NCBI GenBank assembly: GCA_934096605.1
Contig: CAKOMI010000006.1
Location: forward strand, 1 to 42,312
Length of the DNA: 42,312 nt
Origin: an uncultured Bacilli bacterium
Lineage (GTDB): Bacteria > Bacillota_I > Bacilli_A > RF39 > UBA660
Reading direction: 5' to 3'
The translations under genes were made by a program, and so were the position numbers. Numbering within the stretch: the first letter of the stretch is position 1; the number at the start of each line of letters is the position of its first letter. This document shows, piece by piece, positions 34,147 through 42,102 of this stretch. The notes beneath the pieces were generated by a model. It was not told where the DNA came from. It was given only the letters and a program-made list of their open reading frames with translations, and did no database searches.

Positions 34147-34421
34147 GGGGTAAATAAGAAACTTAAATATATTATAGTTTGGGTGTATAACTGTACTTAA
34201 AATTTAAGCAATATGTAAATACTATTATAAAAATTGGCAATATCATTTTATACTTTCTTATAAGAAAATATGATGGAATTTATTAATAAAGCATATGCTA
34301 TTTAAAAATTCTTATTTTAAGGTTGAATAATTATTATACAATTTGGTAAGTTATAGTTATTTATAAATTTGTAGATAATTAACTAAATATATATTAATAT
34401 ATATGTAAGAGGTGTTTCTTT
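34147..34421. other. AT-rich gap between rpsI and the acetyltransferase gene
   Basis: I see no credible coding frame, tRNA or clear repeat in these 275 bases. Several TATAAT-like strings occur without well-spaced -35 boxes. This is the left edge of the accessory segment that separates rpsI from cwlD. Confidence 0.6.
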
Positions 34422-34955
34422 ATGAAATTTATAATTAGAAAAGCAAAATTAGAAGATGCTAAGGATATAGCGTATGTTAATACATATACGTGGCTTACAA
34501 CTTATAAAGGGTTAATGCCTGATGAATTATTAGAAGAACGTGTTAAAACAATCGATGATCGTGTTCCTAAAATTATTAATGCAATTAAAACTAAAGATAA
34601 TTTTTATGTAGCACTAGTTGATAATAAAGTTGTGGGGATAATGTCTTATGGTAAGTCAAGAAATCAAGAATATATGGATGCTGGTGAAATAAAGTCTATT
34701 TATATTCTTAAAGATTATCAAGGACTAGGATTAGGGAAAAGTCTTTTTATGACTGGTATTAAAGAACTTTTAAATATGGGATTTAATTCTATGATACTTA
34801 ATGTTTTAGAGGGAAATGGTGCTTTTTTGTTTTATCAAAAATATGGTGGAAGAAAAGTATCAGAAAAAATAGATGATTTTGGCGGTACTATACTAAAGGA
34901 AAATGTTATGTATTTTGATAACTTAGAAGACATATATTCTAAATTTAATGATTAG
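34422..34955 (+). CDS. GNAT-family N-acetyltransferase
   Basis: A 177-residue GNAT fold: N-terminal FIIRKAKLEDAKDIAYVN, central VALVDNKVVGIMSYG, and the acetyl-CoA site IKSIYILKDYQGLGLGKSLF, containing the Q-x2-G-x-G signature, then a NGAFLFYQKYGGRKV-type motif B. The start W-TTYKGLMPDE resembles the group that acetylates small molecules or protein termini. Substrate unknown. It follows a gap after rpsI, has AGAGGTG as ribosome site, and its stop lies at the edge of a terminator, so it is a single-gene unit. Confidence 0.92.
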   Translation: MKFIIRKAKLEDAKDIAYVNTYTWLTTYKGLMPDELLEERVKTIDDRVPKIINAIKTKDNFYVALVDNKVVGIMSYGKSRNQEYMDAGEIKSIYILKDYQGLGLGKSLFMTGIKELLNMGFNSMILNVLEGNGAFLFYQKYGGRKVSEKIDDFGGTILKENVMYFDNLEDIYSKFND

Positions 34956-34978
34956 TAGTAGTTGTAGCTACTATTTTT
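34953..34978 (+). terminator. Terminator after the acetyltransferase gene
   Basis: Stem TAGTAG/CTACTA (34956-34961 and 34968-34973) with loop TTGTAG, then TTTTT. Confidence 0.65.
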
Positions 34979-35086
34979 CTGTTTTTACTAAATTATATTT
35001 TAATAGAACATTGTTAATAGGTGATATCTAAGAATGTAGTATAATTTAATTTGCATTTAGCAAAAAAATAAGACAGGGAGAAAAAA

Positions 35087-35527
35087 GTGAATATCCAATA
35101 TTGAAGTAAAAATGCAAGATAATACTGTTTGATTAAATCTGGAACAATTGTAAGTGTATCGCATCCTGTTCTTGTCCTAGGAATAGACAAAGAAAAAAAT
35201 ATATTAGAAGTAGCACACATTGATTCTATTACCGAAGAGAAAAAATGGAAAGCCTTGTTAAAAACGAATGTAACTATTAAAAAATCAAATCCACCTGAAA
35301 CTGTAATAGATAAGGATAGTTTTGTTCAAATTGACAATATTATTCAATTAGAAAATTTTCCTGGGCTAGAAATTAAAAGAAGACAAACAGATAAGTTGAG
35401 TAGTGAAAAATTTAATAAAGTATTACAAAGATATAATGAATATAAAGATAATGAGTGGATTGATGATAATAAAAAAGTTTTTATGACTAAAGAAGAAATT
35501 ATATCATTAAATGAGGATTTAAAATAA
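35087..35527 (+). pseudogene. PemK/MazF-like protein gene with two compensating frameshifts
   Basis: A GTG at 35087 follows GGGAG with normal spacing and gives VNIQY before a stop. Removing one T near 35102 gives EVKMQDNTV, and adding one T near 35128 joins this to LIKSGTIVSVSHPVLVLG and ~115 further codons ending at 35527. The body fits the PemK/MazF fold: GTIVSV, HPVLVLGID, an IDSI strand, an IDKDSFVQID segment where the family has S---D-I, and LEIKRRQTDKLSSEKF. As it stands, only the frame from TTG 35129 (132 residues, no ribosome site) is open. Either the gene is decaying or the sequence has two indels. No antitoxin gene is seen before it. Confidence 0.55.
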
Positions 35528-35639
35528 GATATATTATATTTAAAGTTATGAGAAATCATATCTTTTTTTTGATGAGAAATGATATATGAATTTAATCTAG
35601 TGAATCACCAAAAAGGTTTTATTTAATTTATAAAATGTA

Positions 35640-35645
35640 TATAAT
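35640..35645 (+). promoter_or_regulatory. TATAAT -10 box before a hairpin
   Basis: A perfect TATAAT seven bases before the 5' arm of the hairpin at 35652. The -35 region (TTTTAT at 35617-35622) is poor. Confidence 0.4.
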
Positions 35646-35651
35646 ATAAGT

Positions 35652-35709
35652 AGCACTTGATTTGTTTTTTGTTTTGAACGACAAATATACTAAACTCAAG
35701 TGCTTTTTT
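35652..35709 (+). ncRNA. Candidate small RNA or leader terminator
   Basis: Arms AGCACTTGA (35652-35660) and TCAAGTGCT (35696-35704) pair perfectly over nine bases around a 35-base loop. The loop's ends (ATTTG and CAAAT) extend the stem. TTTTTT follows. With the -10 box just upstream this would give a transcript of about 58 bases ending at its own terminator. It could equally be a plain terminator of the PemK-like gene, 125 bases away, or an attenuator for the next gene. Confidence 0.45.
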
Positions 35710-35762
35710 GGTAAATAAAAAATTATTTAATACTAAAGACTTTTCGTCAAAAATTTGGTACT

Positions 35763-37475
35763 ATGATTATAGAGGTGAATAATGTGGAAACTGAATTAAA
35801 CTTAGATATTTTAGAAAAAATATTTGGAACAAAATTTATGGATACAGAATTTCTAAAGAAACAACTGACAAAAAATTCTAGTAACTTATTATCTGAACTT
35901 GAATCTTATAGAATATGTGATAAAGAAGAAACTAAGATTATCGATTTTATTGAAAACAATTATAGAAAATATAGTAAAATAATAATTAATGAATTATCAA
36001 AGTATTATTTTCAAATGCCTATTGAAATGGCTATTGCAACAAAAGAACAAGCCAAAATTAAAGCAGTATTTTTAGATGCTGCTGAAAGAATGAATTTTGA
36101 TAGTGGGCTTCAAGCACAAATTGATTCAGATTTGGAAGAAATTGCTAATAAATTGAATAAAAGGTTTACATTTGATGATGCATCTTTAATTCACTTAATA
36201 GAGGCATCAAAAAGTTCTAATATTCAATCAGAAGAAGATAAGCAAAGAAGATCTTCACGAAATAAAAGACAAATACTTAGACAAAAAGCTGATGGTACAT
36301 ATTATTTAGCAGAAATAACAGATACTAAAGGAATAGATACATATACAACTGGAAGAAGTATTCCGTCTATTAAAATAACTAAAGCTGATGGTCAAACAAT
36401 GTCAAAAACGATTATTGATGTTAGCAGTAATATTGAACTATCATCATATCCAGGTGGAAAAGATTTGTTAGGAACAACTTCTACAGATGAAATAATGAAA
36501 CAAATAATGAAGAATTTGTTTGATAATCTTGAATTGTGTGTAGATACTTATAAGTTTTTTTATACAAAAAATGAAAATGATCCGTTGAAAAATAGTGTAT
36601 CAGTTTTAAATACTGCAGTATTGGCTGATGATTCACAATTTGATTTTTATTATAATATTGATAGAAGGAATTTACCTCATTTATTAGGAGTACAAAGAGG
36701 AGAAATTGTATCAGAAGCGACAAAAAGATATTTCGCAAAAGTAAGACCTGATGGAAGTGTGTATTATCCAATAGATGAAAATTCATCAGCCTTTACCATA
36801 TTGAAAGCCTTACTTGAAAATAAAGATAGAATTATCGCAGATAGAGGATTAGTTGAAGAAAATGGCAAAACATATCAATTATTCCCATGGGAAAAGATAA
36901 TATTGAAAACGAGTTCATTTATGAGAGGAGATTTCTTTAAAACCTGTTTTTGTTTAGTGCAATTAGATCATGGATTAAACTCTTCAAATGAAAAATTTGC
37001 ATCCATATCTTCAACTAAATATGATGATGATATGGTTAATAATGGATTTGATGCTAAAAAGGTATTAAGAGATTTGATAAATATCACTAAAAAAAAGAAA
37101 GATTTTATTTTTAGAACTTTTGTTGAAAATTATACGGTCTATGTTCCACAATCAATTGATACTGGTAAATCTGAGAGTATAGTTACAAGTAATGGAGAAA
37201 GAATAGAAACTCTTAATAGATATAGAAATGCTTTACAAGGTGCTGCTGGTGGAAACGTAGTTCAAAGTATTGAAAATGAAAACATGGGAAAAAGAATATT
37301 TAGCCCTATTGAACAAGCTTTAACACATATAAATATTTCCTCAGGCTTAAATGTAAAATTGCAAATATCAGAGCAAGCCTATGCCTTTGAAGAAAGTTTA
37401 AGAACTATATTAGGAGAAGAATTAGATAAGGATTTGCAAAAAATTTTGACTCCAACTTCATCAAAAAGAAGATAA
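35763..37475 (+). CDS. Large unrecognised protein with a PBECR-like NLPHLLG motif
   Basis: A 570-residue soluble protein. Residues ~1-140 are helical. Residues ~165-185 are a basic hinge (RRSSRNKRQILRQKADG). About 185-250 contain TYTTGRSIPSIKITKADGQ-like beta repeats. About 290-420 carry FDFYYNIDRRNLPHLLG, then a distal SSFMRGDFFKTCFCLVQLDH. The NLPHLLG string with preceding beta strand recalls PBECR-type nuclease domains of phage and toxin proteins; this is pattern memory, not a search. The C-terminus is basic (SSKRR). GAGGTG is the ribosome site for ATG 35763 or for the in-frame codons just after it. It shares a convergent terminator with the LysR gene. Function unknown. Confidence 0.65.
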   Translation: MIIEVNNVETELNLDILEKIFGTKFMDTEFLKKQLTKNSSNLLSELESYRICDKEETKIIDFIENNYRKYSKIIINELSKYYFQMPIEMAIATKEQAKIKAVFLDAAERMNFDSGLQAQIDSDLEEIANKLNKRFTFDDASLIHLIEASKSSNIQSEEDKQRRSSRNKRQILRQKADGTYYLAEITDTKGIDTYTTGRSIPSIKITKADGQTMSKTIIDVSSNIELSSYPGGKDLLGTTSTDEIMKQIMKNLFDNLELCVDTYKFFYTKNENDPLKNSVSVLNTAVLADDSQFDFYYNIDRRNLPHLLGVQRGEIVSEATKRYFAKVRPDGSVYYPIDENSSAFTILKALLENKDRIIADRGLVEENGKTYQLFPWEKIILKTSSFMRGDFFKTCFCLVQLDHGLNSSNEKFASISSTKYDDDMVNNGFDAKKVLRDLINITKKKKDFIFRTFVENYTVYVPQSIDTGKSESIVTSNGERIETLNRYRNALQGAAGGNVVQSIENENMGKRIFSPIEQALTHINISSGLNVKLQISEQAYAFEESLRTILGEELDKDLQKILTPTSSKRR

Positions 37476-37499
37476 CATTATTTGCTAATGTTATTTTTT
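37472..37499. terminator. Shared convergent terminator
   Basis: Arms ATAACATT and AATGTTAT (37472-37479 and 37487-37494) with loop ATTTGCT; T run on the plus side and a T-rich stretch on the minus side. The stop codons of both convergent genes lie in the 5' arm. Confidence 0.75.
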
Positions 37500-38371
37500 A
37501 TATACTTAATAAAATTTTTGGCAACTAAACTTTTATTTTCAGTATTCCATACCATTCCAAGGTATTTTTCTGATAATGGTATCTCTAAATTTAATTTAAA
37601 TAGTTCGCCAGACTTTAATTCTTTTTTTATATGTTCTTCAGTTAGTAAACCAACACCAAAACCTGCTTCTGTAAACTCTTTTATTAGAGTATTGCTTCCA
37701 AATTCCATTTCAGGGTGTATTTCAATATTATTTTCTGTACAATAATCATCAAGTCTTATTCGCGTAGTTGCTCCTTTCGTTAAGACTAATAATGGTAATT
37801 CTGATAAATCTTTTTTATTTAAATTTTTTCCCTTTAAATAATCAAATGTATTGTTACAAGCAAGACAATCGTGTAACGTAAGCATTTTTATTGAATCAAA
37901 GTTTGTTGGTAAGCTATATGGCATATTAGTAAATATAATATCTATTATTCCCATTTTTGCTTTGCTAATTAAATCATGTGTTTTATCAGTGAATATCCTA
38001 ACATTAATTTTAGGATATTTTTTATGGAAATCTTTAATATATGGCATTAAAAATTCATGTAATATAGTTTTGCTTGCACCAATGTTAATATTTCCAGTTT
38101 CCATACTTGTAATAACTTTTAGGTCATTTTCTGCGGATGAGATCAACTCCATTGCGTCTTTAATCTTTTTATAGAACGCTTCTCCGACTTCAGTTAATTC
38201 CATTCCATCTCTTTTTCTAATAAATAAATTAGTGTTAAGTTGTTCTTCTAAATTTTTAATTGATTTGCTAATTGCTGGCTGACTAATAGACAGTTCATTG
38301 GATGCTCTAGATATATTTTCATTTTTGGCAACATAATAAAATGTTTTATATAATTCCAGATTAATATTCAT
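37478..38371 (-). CDS. LysR-family transcriptional regulator
   Basis: A 297-residue LysR-type regulator of normal length. The N-terminal winged helix-turn-helix has LELYKTFYYVAKNENISRAS, then LSISQPAISKSIKNLEEQL and LFIRKRDGMELTEVGEAF. The C-terminal effector-binding domain begins near GNINIGASKTILHEFLMPYI, with two Rossmann-like lobes. The ligand is unknown. The gene is divergent from the 205-residue gene at 38495. AGGAGG lies six bases before its ATG, and a symmetrical LysR-type site lies in the shared upstream region. The usual divergent arrangement suggests it controls the 38495-41305 genes and itself. Confidence 0.94.
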   Translation of the reverse strand: MNINLELYKTFYYVAKNENISRASNELSISQPAISKSIKNLEEQLNTNLFIRKRDGMELTEVGEAFYKKIKDAMELISSAENDLKVITSMETGNINIGASKTILHEFLMPYIKDFHKKYPKINVRIFTDKTHDLISKAKMGIIDIIFTNMPYSLPTNFDSIKMLTLHDCLACNNTFDYLKGKNLNKKDLSELPLLVLTKGATTRIRLDDYCTENNIEIHPEMEFGSNTLIKEFTEAGFGVGLLTEEHIKKELKSGELFKLNLEIPLSEKYLGMVWNTENKSLVAKNFIKYIKNNISK

Positions 38372-38384
38372 GCAAACCTCCTTA

Positions 38385-38401
38385 TATAACTAATGGTTAT
38401 A
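38385..38401. promoter_or_regulatory. LysR-type operator
   Basis: A perfect inverted repeat TATAAC-TAATG-GTTATA. Its core ATAAC-N5-GTTAT has the symmetry and 15-base length of the LysR T-N11-A box. It lies 14 bases before the lysR ATG and ~45 bases before a TATAAT on the other strand. Confidence 0.65.
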
Positions 38402-38445
38402 CCTGATATGAAAAATTGGTAATTTAATTATATCAATCTTTGAGT

Positions 38446-38451
38446 TATAAT
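38446..38451 (+). promoter_or_regulatory. TATAAT -10 box of the 38495 operon
   Basis: Perfect TATAAT; a poor -35 (TTTAAT) lies 17 bases upstream at 38423-38428. A weak -35 with a LysR site upstream fits an activated promoter. Confidence 0.5.
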
Positions 38452-38494
38452 ACTAGCACTTTCTGAAAAAAGTGAAATTTATTGGAGGTGTTTT

Positions 38495-39112
38495 ATGTTT
38501 ATAAGGTATTTATTATGTTTATGTAAACAATATTGTGATGCTAGAGGGTTAGACATAAACAATATGAATAATATGTTTTCAATTGAATTTGTTTATTGGA
38601 TTGTTCAAAATAAATCTTTACTAAACAATTATATGGGTTACTTGTATGCATTAGGATATGATTATCCTACAGATGATATACTAGAGATTGGTAAAGGTGA
38701 ATATGATTCAATTTCACAACTACAACATGGTATAAATCTAATATCAATGTTTGCTGAAACACTAGGAGGAATTAATTCAAAATTTTTTGTTGATAAAGGC
38801 ATTCCTTTAATTCTTAAACAAAATGAAATAGTGATTCCTAAAGAACATGTTATGTTAACTCATAATCCACATTTTGAAAGTGAAATACTTGGATGGGATT
38901 CTATTCATAATTTTGGAGAAAAGAATATTAGTATTGGAATGTTTGGAAGATTGGAAGATGAAGATGCTTTAAGAAAAATTAAATTACTAGAACAATTATC
39001 AAAACAAATGACCGATGATTATTCATTTGATTATGATACAAATGATGGTAACTACTTTTGCTCGTTAAATAGCAAGAGGTACATTAAAAGAAAAGTTTTA
39101 ACTAAAATTTGA
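38495..39112 (+). CDS. Unrecognised 205-residue protein
   Basis: A soluble protein behind TTGGAGGTG. The N-terminal ~80 residues are helical (KQYCDARGLDINNMNNMF, VYWIVQNKSLLNNYMGYLYA). The remainder contains QLQHGINLISMFAETLGG, IPKEHVMLTHNPHFESEI and acidic stretches. There is no signal peptide or clear motif. It is first of three genes running in one direction after the LysR operator, 25 bases before the sigma-like gene. It could be a regulator or substrate of that set; this is inference. Confidence 0.65.
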   Translation: MFIRYLLCLCKQYCDARGLDINNMNNMFSIEFVYWIVQNKSLLNNYMGYLYALGYDYPTDDILEIGKGEYDSISQLQHGINLISMFAETLGGINSKFFVDKGIPLILKQNEIVIPKEHVMLTHNPHFESEILGWDSIHNFGEKNISIGMFGRLEDEDALRKIKLLEQLSKQMTDDYSFDYDTNDGNYFCSLNSKRYIKRKVLTKI

Positions 39113-39137
39113 TAGATTACTAAGGGGGAAATTTGAA

Positions 39138-40166
39138 ATGAAAGAAGATTTATTAAGATTTAAAAGATTATTAGAAGGAAAAAGTTTTGCAAGTGATGAG
39201 GAAAGGAAATATCAAAAGAATAGTACGAAAGAATTGTTGGGTTGGTATAATCAGATATCTTCTTTACCAAAACTTAAGATTAACGTAGCACAGGAATTAT
39301 ACAGAAAAGCAATTAATACTCAAGATGAAATGGTAAAGAAAAAATATATGGAAGAACTTATATTGGGAACATTATATGTTGTGTATGAGTATATAAAAAG
39401 AAATGGCTTAGAATTATTAGTTTCTTCATCTTATGATATGAATGATATAATTAGTTCTTTTAATAGTGTATGGATTAAAAAAATACATAATGGAGAATTA
39501 TTAAACGTTGATAAATATTCATTATTATTTACATCTTCATATTTTAATGAGGTTTATAACAACTTATGTGGTGATGAAATATTAGTAAATGAGCAACTGG
39601 GTGTTTCTACTAATTGTTTGGTAGAATTAATAACCCTATATATAGCATATAGAAATAAAGGGCTGGAAAAACCATTTAGAGAAGTGATTGAAGAAACATT
39701 TTTTACTGATAGACGGAATAGTTGGTCTTATTGTATATATAAAAATGTTATAAAAACAATTCCTTTATTAGAAAGAATATATAACAATTTGAATTTTGAT
39801 AAATTGGGTGATATTAATATAGGAAAAACAAAGATAACTGATTATTTAAGATTAATAATAAATATGGGATTGATAGAACCAATATCAAATGAAATTATTG
39901 ATGAAAATGATATGGAAGATTCTGTTACTACTGATATAGTAATGAGTCATTTTGTTGAAGATATTGATAAAATTCTTGATGATAGACAAAGGACAATTAT
40001 TCATGAAAGATATGGGTTAGATGATGGTGAACCTCAAGTCTTAGAAACAGTTGGACAACATCATGGCACTACTAGAGAAAGAGTTAGACAAATTGAGGCT
40101 AAATCTTTAAGAAAAATAAGAAATAGAAGAGATTTTGTTCAAAAATATAAGGAGGAAGTAGTATGA
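39138..40166 (+). CDS. Divergent sigma-70-like factor (clear region 4)
   Basis: A 342-residue protein. Residues ~277-335 are a good sigma-70 region 4: DKILDDRQRTIIHERYGLDD, a divergent linker (VLETVGQHHG), then the recognition helix TTRERVRQIEAKSLRKIRN, close to the vegetative sigma consensus. The middle (~70-150) can be laid on region 2 (LILGTLYVVYEYIKRNGLEL, then MNDIISSFNSVWIKK) but lacks the aromatic and acidic residues that melt and bind the -10 element. There is no region 1.1. It may be a specialised sigma, or a regulator that uses only region 4. GGGGG ribosome site; the next gene starts inside its stop (ATGA). Confidence 0.8.
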   Translation: MKEDLLRFKRLLEGKSFASDEERKYQKNSTKELLGWYNQISSLPKLKINVAQELYRKAINTQDEMVKKKYMEELILGTLYVVYEYIKRNGLELLVSSSYDMNDIISSFNSVWIKKIHNGELLNVDKYSLLFTSSYFNEVYNNLCGDEILVNEQLGVSTNCLVELITLYIAYRNKGLEKPFREVIEETFFTDRRNSWSYCIYKNVIKTIPLLERIYNNLNFDKLGDINIGKTKITDYLRLIINMGLIEPISNEIIDENDMEDSVTTDIVMSHFVEDIDKILDDRQRTIIHERYGLDDGEPQVLETVGQHHGTTRERVRQIEAKSLRKIRNRRDFVQKYKEEVV

Positions 40167-41305
40167 AAAAAATAGATATTTCTTTAGTAAAAAATTATGT
40201 TAATGGAGAAGATTTAGGTGAATTTACAATTGAACAATTAGAAAATGATAAAGATTTTATGATGAGTGTTATTAGTTATACTAATGATATTAAAATGTAT
40301 TCTTTTTGTTCTGATAAAGTAAAACAAGATTATGAATTTGTAAAATATTTAGTATTGAAATTTAAAGATAATTCAGATTTTATTACATTGGTTGCAGATA
40401 ATTATTTAGATAATACTGAGACTGATTGGGAAAGTAAAGAATTAAGTATTATTATGGAACGTGCTCTTCCAAGAGAATTATCAGAAAAATATCAAGTATT
40501 AAATGAAATATCATATTTTACAAAAAGGTTAGAAATTGAAATAGTCGAGGCTAAAGATTCGAAATTAGAATCTATGGTTGGAATGGGATTTTGGCTCATA
40601 TTCGATCAATATAAAGGTAGTAATATTATATTAGATTACTTTGCAAATAATATGATTGGAGAAATAATAAGAGATAACAACATTAATTTTGAAAAAATGT
40701 TACATACTCAATTTAAATCAGCAGATAAAATTACTGAGATGGGTATAAATAGTTATATTGTTAAATTTATAGGTTTCTATGATTCTATGCTTAGTTCATA
40801 TGTTAGTACACATATAGATATAATTAAACCAATTGCAAATAAAATTAAACTTATACAAGATGATTGGGATAAATATTCATGTGTTGATGAATCTAAAAGA
40901 TATAATAAAATGTTAGATATGGTACATGAGTATATGAGTATGTCTAATAGTAATATGACAGAAAATGAAGTATTATATTATGTTGCTAATGAACTTGGAA
41001 TTGCCAAGAAAGTTAAACAATATGATGGTAGCAAGGATATTGAAGAAAAATTTAAAGAAGAATATGGATTTAATTTTGCAGATGATACTGATGAAGAAGT
41101 AATGGAAGATATGGTAAGATTTGAAATTGAGAGAAATATTAAAGAAAGATTAGTTTACTTAACTGTTAAAAAAATTATTATAAATCAATTATTTTCTGAC
41201 AAACCATCTGATTTATATTCATTAATTGGAAATGAAGAACAAAAGCAATCAAATGGAAAGACTAGATGTAAAATTGTTAAATTAAACCCAAGTGACAAAA
41301 AATAA
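40163..41305 (+). CDS. Unrecognised partner of the sigma-like factor
   Basis: A 380-residue soluble, acidic, mostly helical protein. Its ATG overlaps the sigma-like gene's stop and AAGGAGG lies within that gene's end, so the two are coupled. Residues ~22-75 (LENDKDFMMSVISYTND, then VKQDYEFVKYLVLKF) look like helical repeats of the kind D-K-D-F-V--A. The middle (~110-230) holds a long helical domain with MGFWLIFDQYKGSN. No membrane segment is present. Tight coupling suggests an anti-sigma or co-factor role, but this is inference. The family is not recognised. Confidence 0.65.
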   Translation: MKKIDISLVKNYVNGEDLGEFTIEQLENDKDFMMSVISYTNDIKMYSFCSDKVKQDYEFVKYLVLKFKDNSDFITLVADNYLDNTETDWESKELSIIMERALPRELSEKYQVLNEISYFTKRLEIEIVEAKDSKLESMVGMGFWLIFDQYKGSNIILDYFANNMIGEIIRDNNINFEKMLHTQFKSADKITEMGINSYIVKFIGFYDSMLSSYVSTHIDIIKPIANKIKLIQDDWDKYSCVDESKRYNKMLDMVHEYMSMSNSNMTENEVLYYVANELGIAKKVKQYDGSKDIEEKFKEEYGFNFADDTDEEVMEDMVRFEIERNIKERLVYLTVKKIIINQLFSDKPSDLYSLIGNEEQKQSNGKTRCKIVKLNPSDKK

Positions 41306-41313
41306 TAATGAAA

Positions 41314-41369
41314 CTATAATTTTATTATAGTAAACTCACTATGCTATTGATAGAGCGAGTAACAGTGAG
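41314..41369 (+). promoter_or_regulatory. Stem-loops between the sigma-like operon and cwlD
   Basis: A perfect hairpin CTATAAT/ATTATAG with loop TTT (41314-41330) has no T run. A second possible structure pairs CTCACT (41335-41340) with AGTGAG (41364-41369) around an inner GCTAT-TGA-TAGAGC. They may end the upstream operon or mark the island's right edge. Confidence 0.4.
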
Positions 41370-41438
41370 CAAAGTGATTTTACTACTTTTAAAATCTCAT
41401 TTGTTGAGGGTATTTAGTATATATTATTTAGTTACCTA

Positions 41439-41446
41439 CATATATT
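41439..41446 (+). promoter_or_regulatory. Sporulation-type -10 box before cwlD
   Basis: CATATATT followed by TTAT, the same string as before yabP (30037-30044). It ends five bases before the cwlD ATG, which has no ribosome site, so a transcript from here would be leaderless or nearly so. Confidence 0.3.
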
Positions 41447-41451
41447 TTATT

Positions 41452-42102
41452 ATGAAGAAAATATTATTTATTCTATTTATTATTATGTTAATAATTACTG
41501 TTTTTTTAAATTTTAAAATAAAAGCGACTACTTATATGGGGACTTATTTATTTGTTTTGGATGCTGGACATGGAGGAAAAGACCCGGGAACTATAAGTGG
41601 CTCTATATATGAAAAAGATATTAATTTGCAAATAGTTCTTTATCTTAAGGCGGAATTAGAACGACTTGGAGCACGTGTTATTTTAACTAGAGATGGTGAT
41701 TATGATTTAGCTACTCCTAATGCATATAGAAGAAAGAAAAGTGATTTTGATCATCGTATTTCTTTGATTAACAATAGTCAGGCTGATTATTATCTTTCTA
41801 TTCATTTAAATTATTTAGATGATTTTAGTTATTATGGACCACAGGTATTTTATAGTACTGTTAATGATAAAAATAAAGATATTGCTTTAAAATTACAAAA
41901 AGAATTAAATAGCTATTTAGGGACTAATAGAGAAATAAAAAAAATCTCTAATACGATATATATGTATCAGAGATTAACTGTACCAGGTGTTCTTATTGAA
42001 TGTGGTTTTTTGTCTAATAAAAATGAAAGAGAAAAGCTTACTAATGATAAATATTTAAGAGAATATGCTAAAGTAGTGGCTAAGACTTTTCTTAAAATTT
42101 AA
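41452..42102 (+). CDS. cwlD: N-acetylmuramoyl-L-alanine amidase CwlD
   Basis: A 216-residue Amidase_3 protein with an N-terminal signal anchor (KKILFILFIIMLIITVFL). Zinc ligands are His40 (DAGHGG), Glu54 (YEKDINL) and His118 (SIHLN); the catalytic Glu183 lies in LIECGFLSN. CwlD removes stem peptides from peptidoglycan to make muramic delta-lactam in spore cortex. In Bacillus it follows rpsI a few genes later, as here. ATG 41452 gives a normal signal sequence but has no ribosome site. An in-frame ATG at 41341 would add 37 residues before it and is less likely. Its 3' end overlaps the convergent gene by 11 bases. Confidence 0.93.
   Translation: MKKILFILFIIMLIITVFLNFKIKATTYMGTYLFVLDAGHGGKDPGTISGSIYEKDINLQIVLYLKAELERLGARVILTRDGDYDLATPNAYRRKKSDFDHRISLINNSQADYYLSIHLNYLDDFSYYGPQVFYSTVNDKNKDIALKLQKELNSYLGTNREIKKISNTIYMYQRLTVPGVLIECGFLSNKNEREKLTNDKYLREYAKVVAKTFLKI

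Noticed and set aside
35344..35559. Minus-strand frame of 71 codons
   Set aside because: Ser/Leu-rich shadow of the PemK-like frame without a ribosome site.
37482..38174. Plus-strand hydrophobic frames across the LysR gene
   Set aside because: They are antisense to a full-length, well-conserved LysR gene and have no ribosome sites.
34147..41369. Prophage or integrative element
   Set aside because: No integrase, recombinase, portal, terminase or tRNA attachment site was seen.
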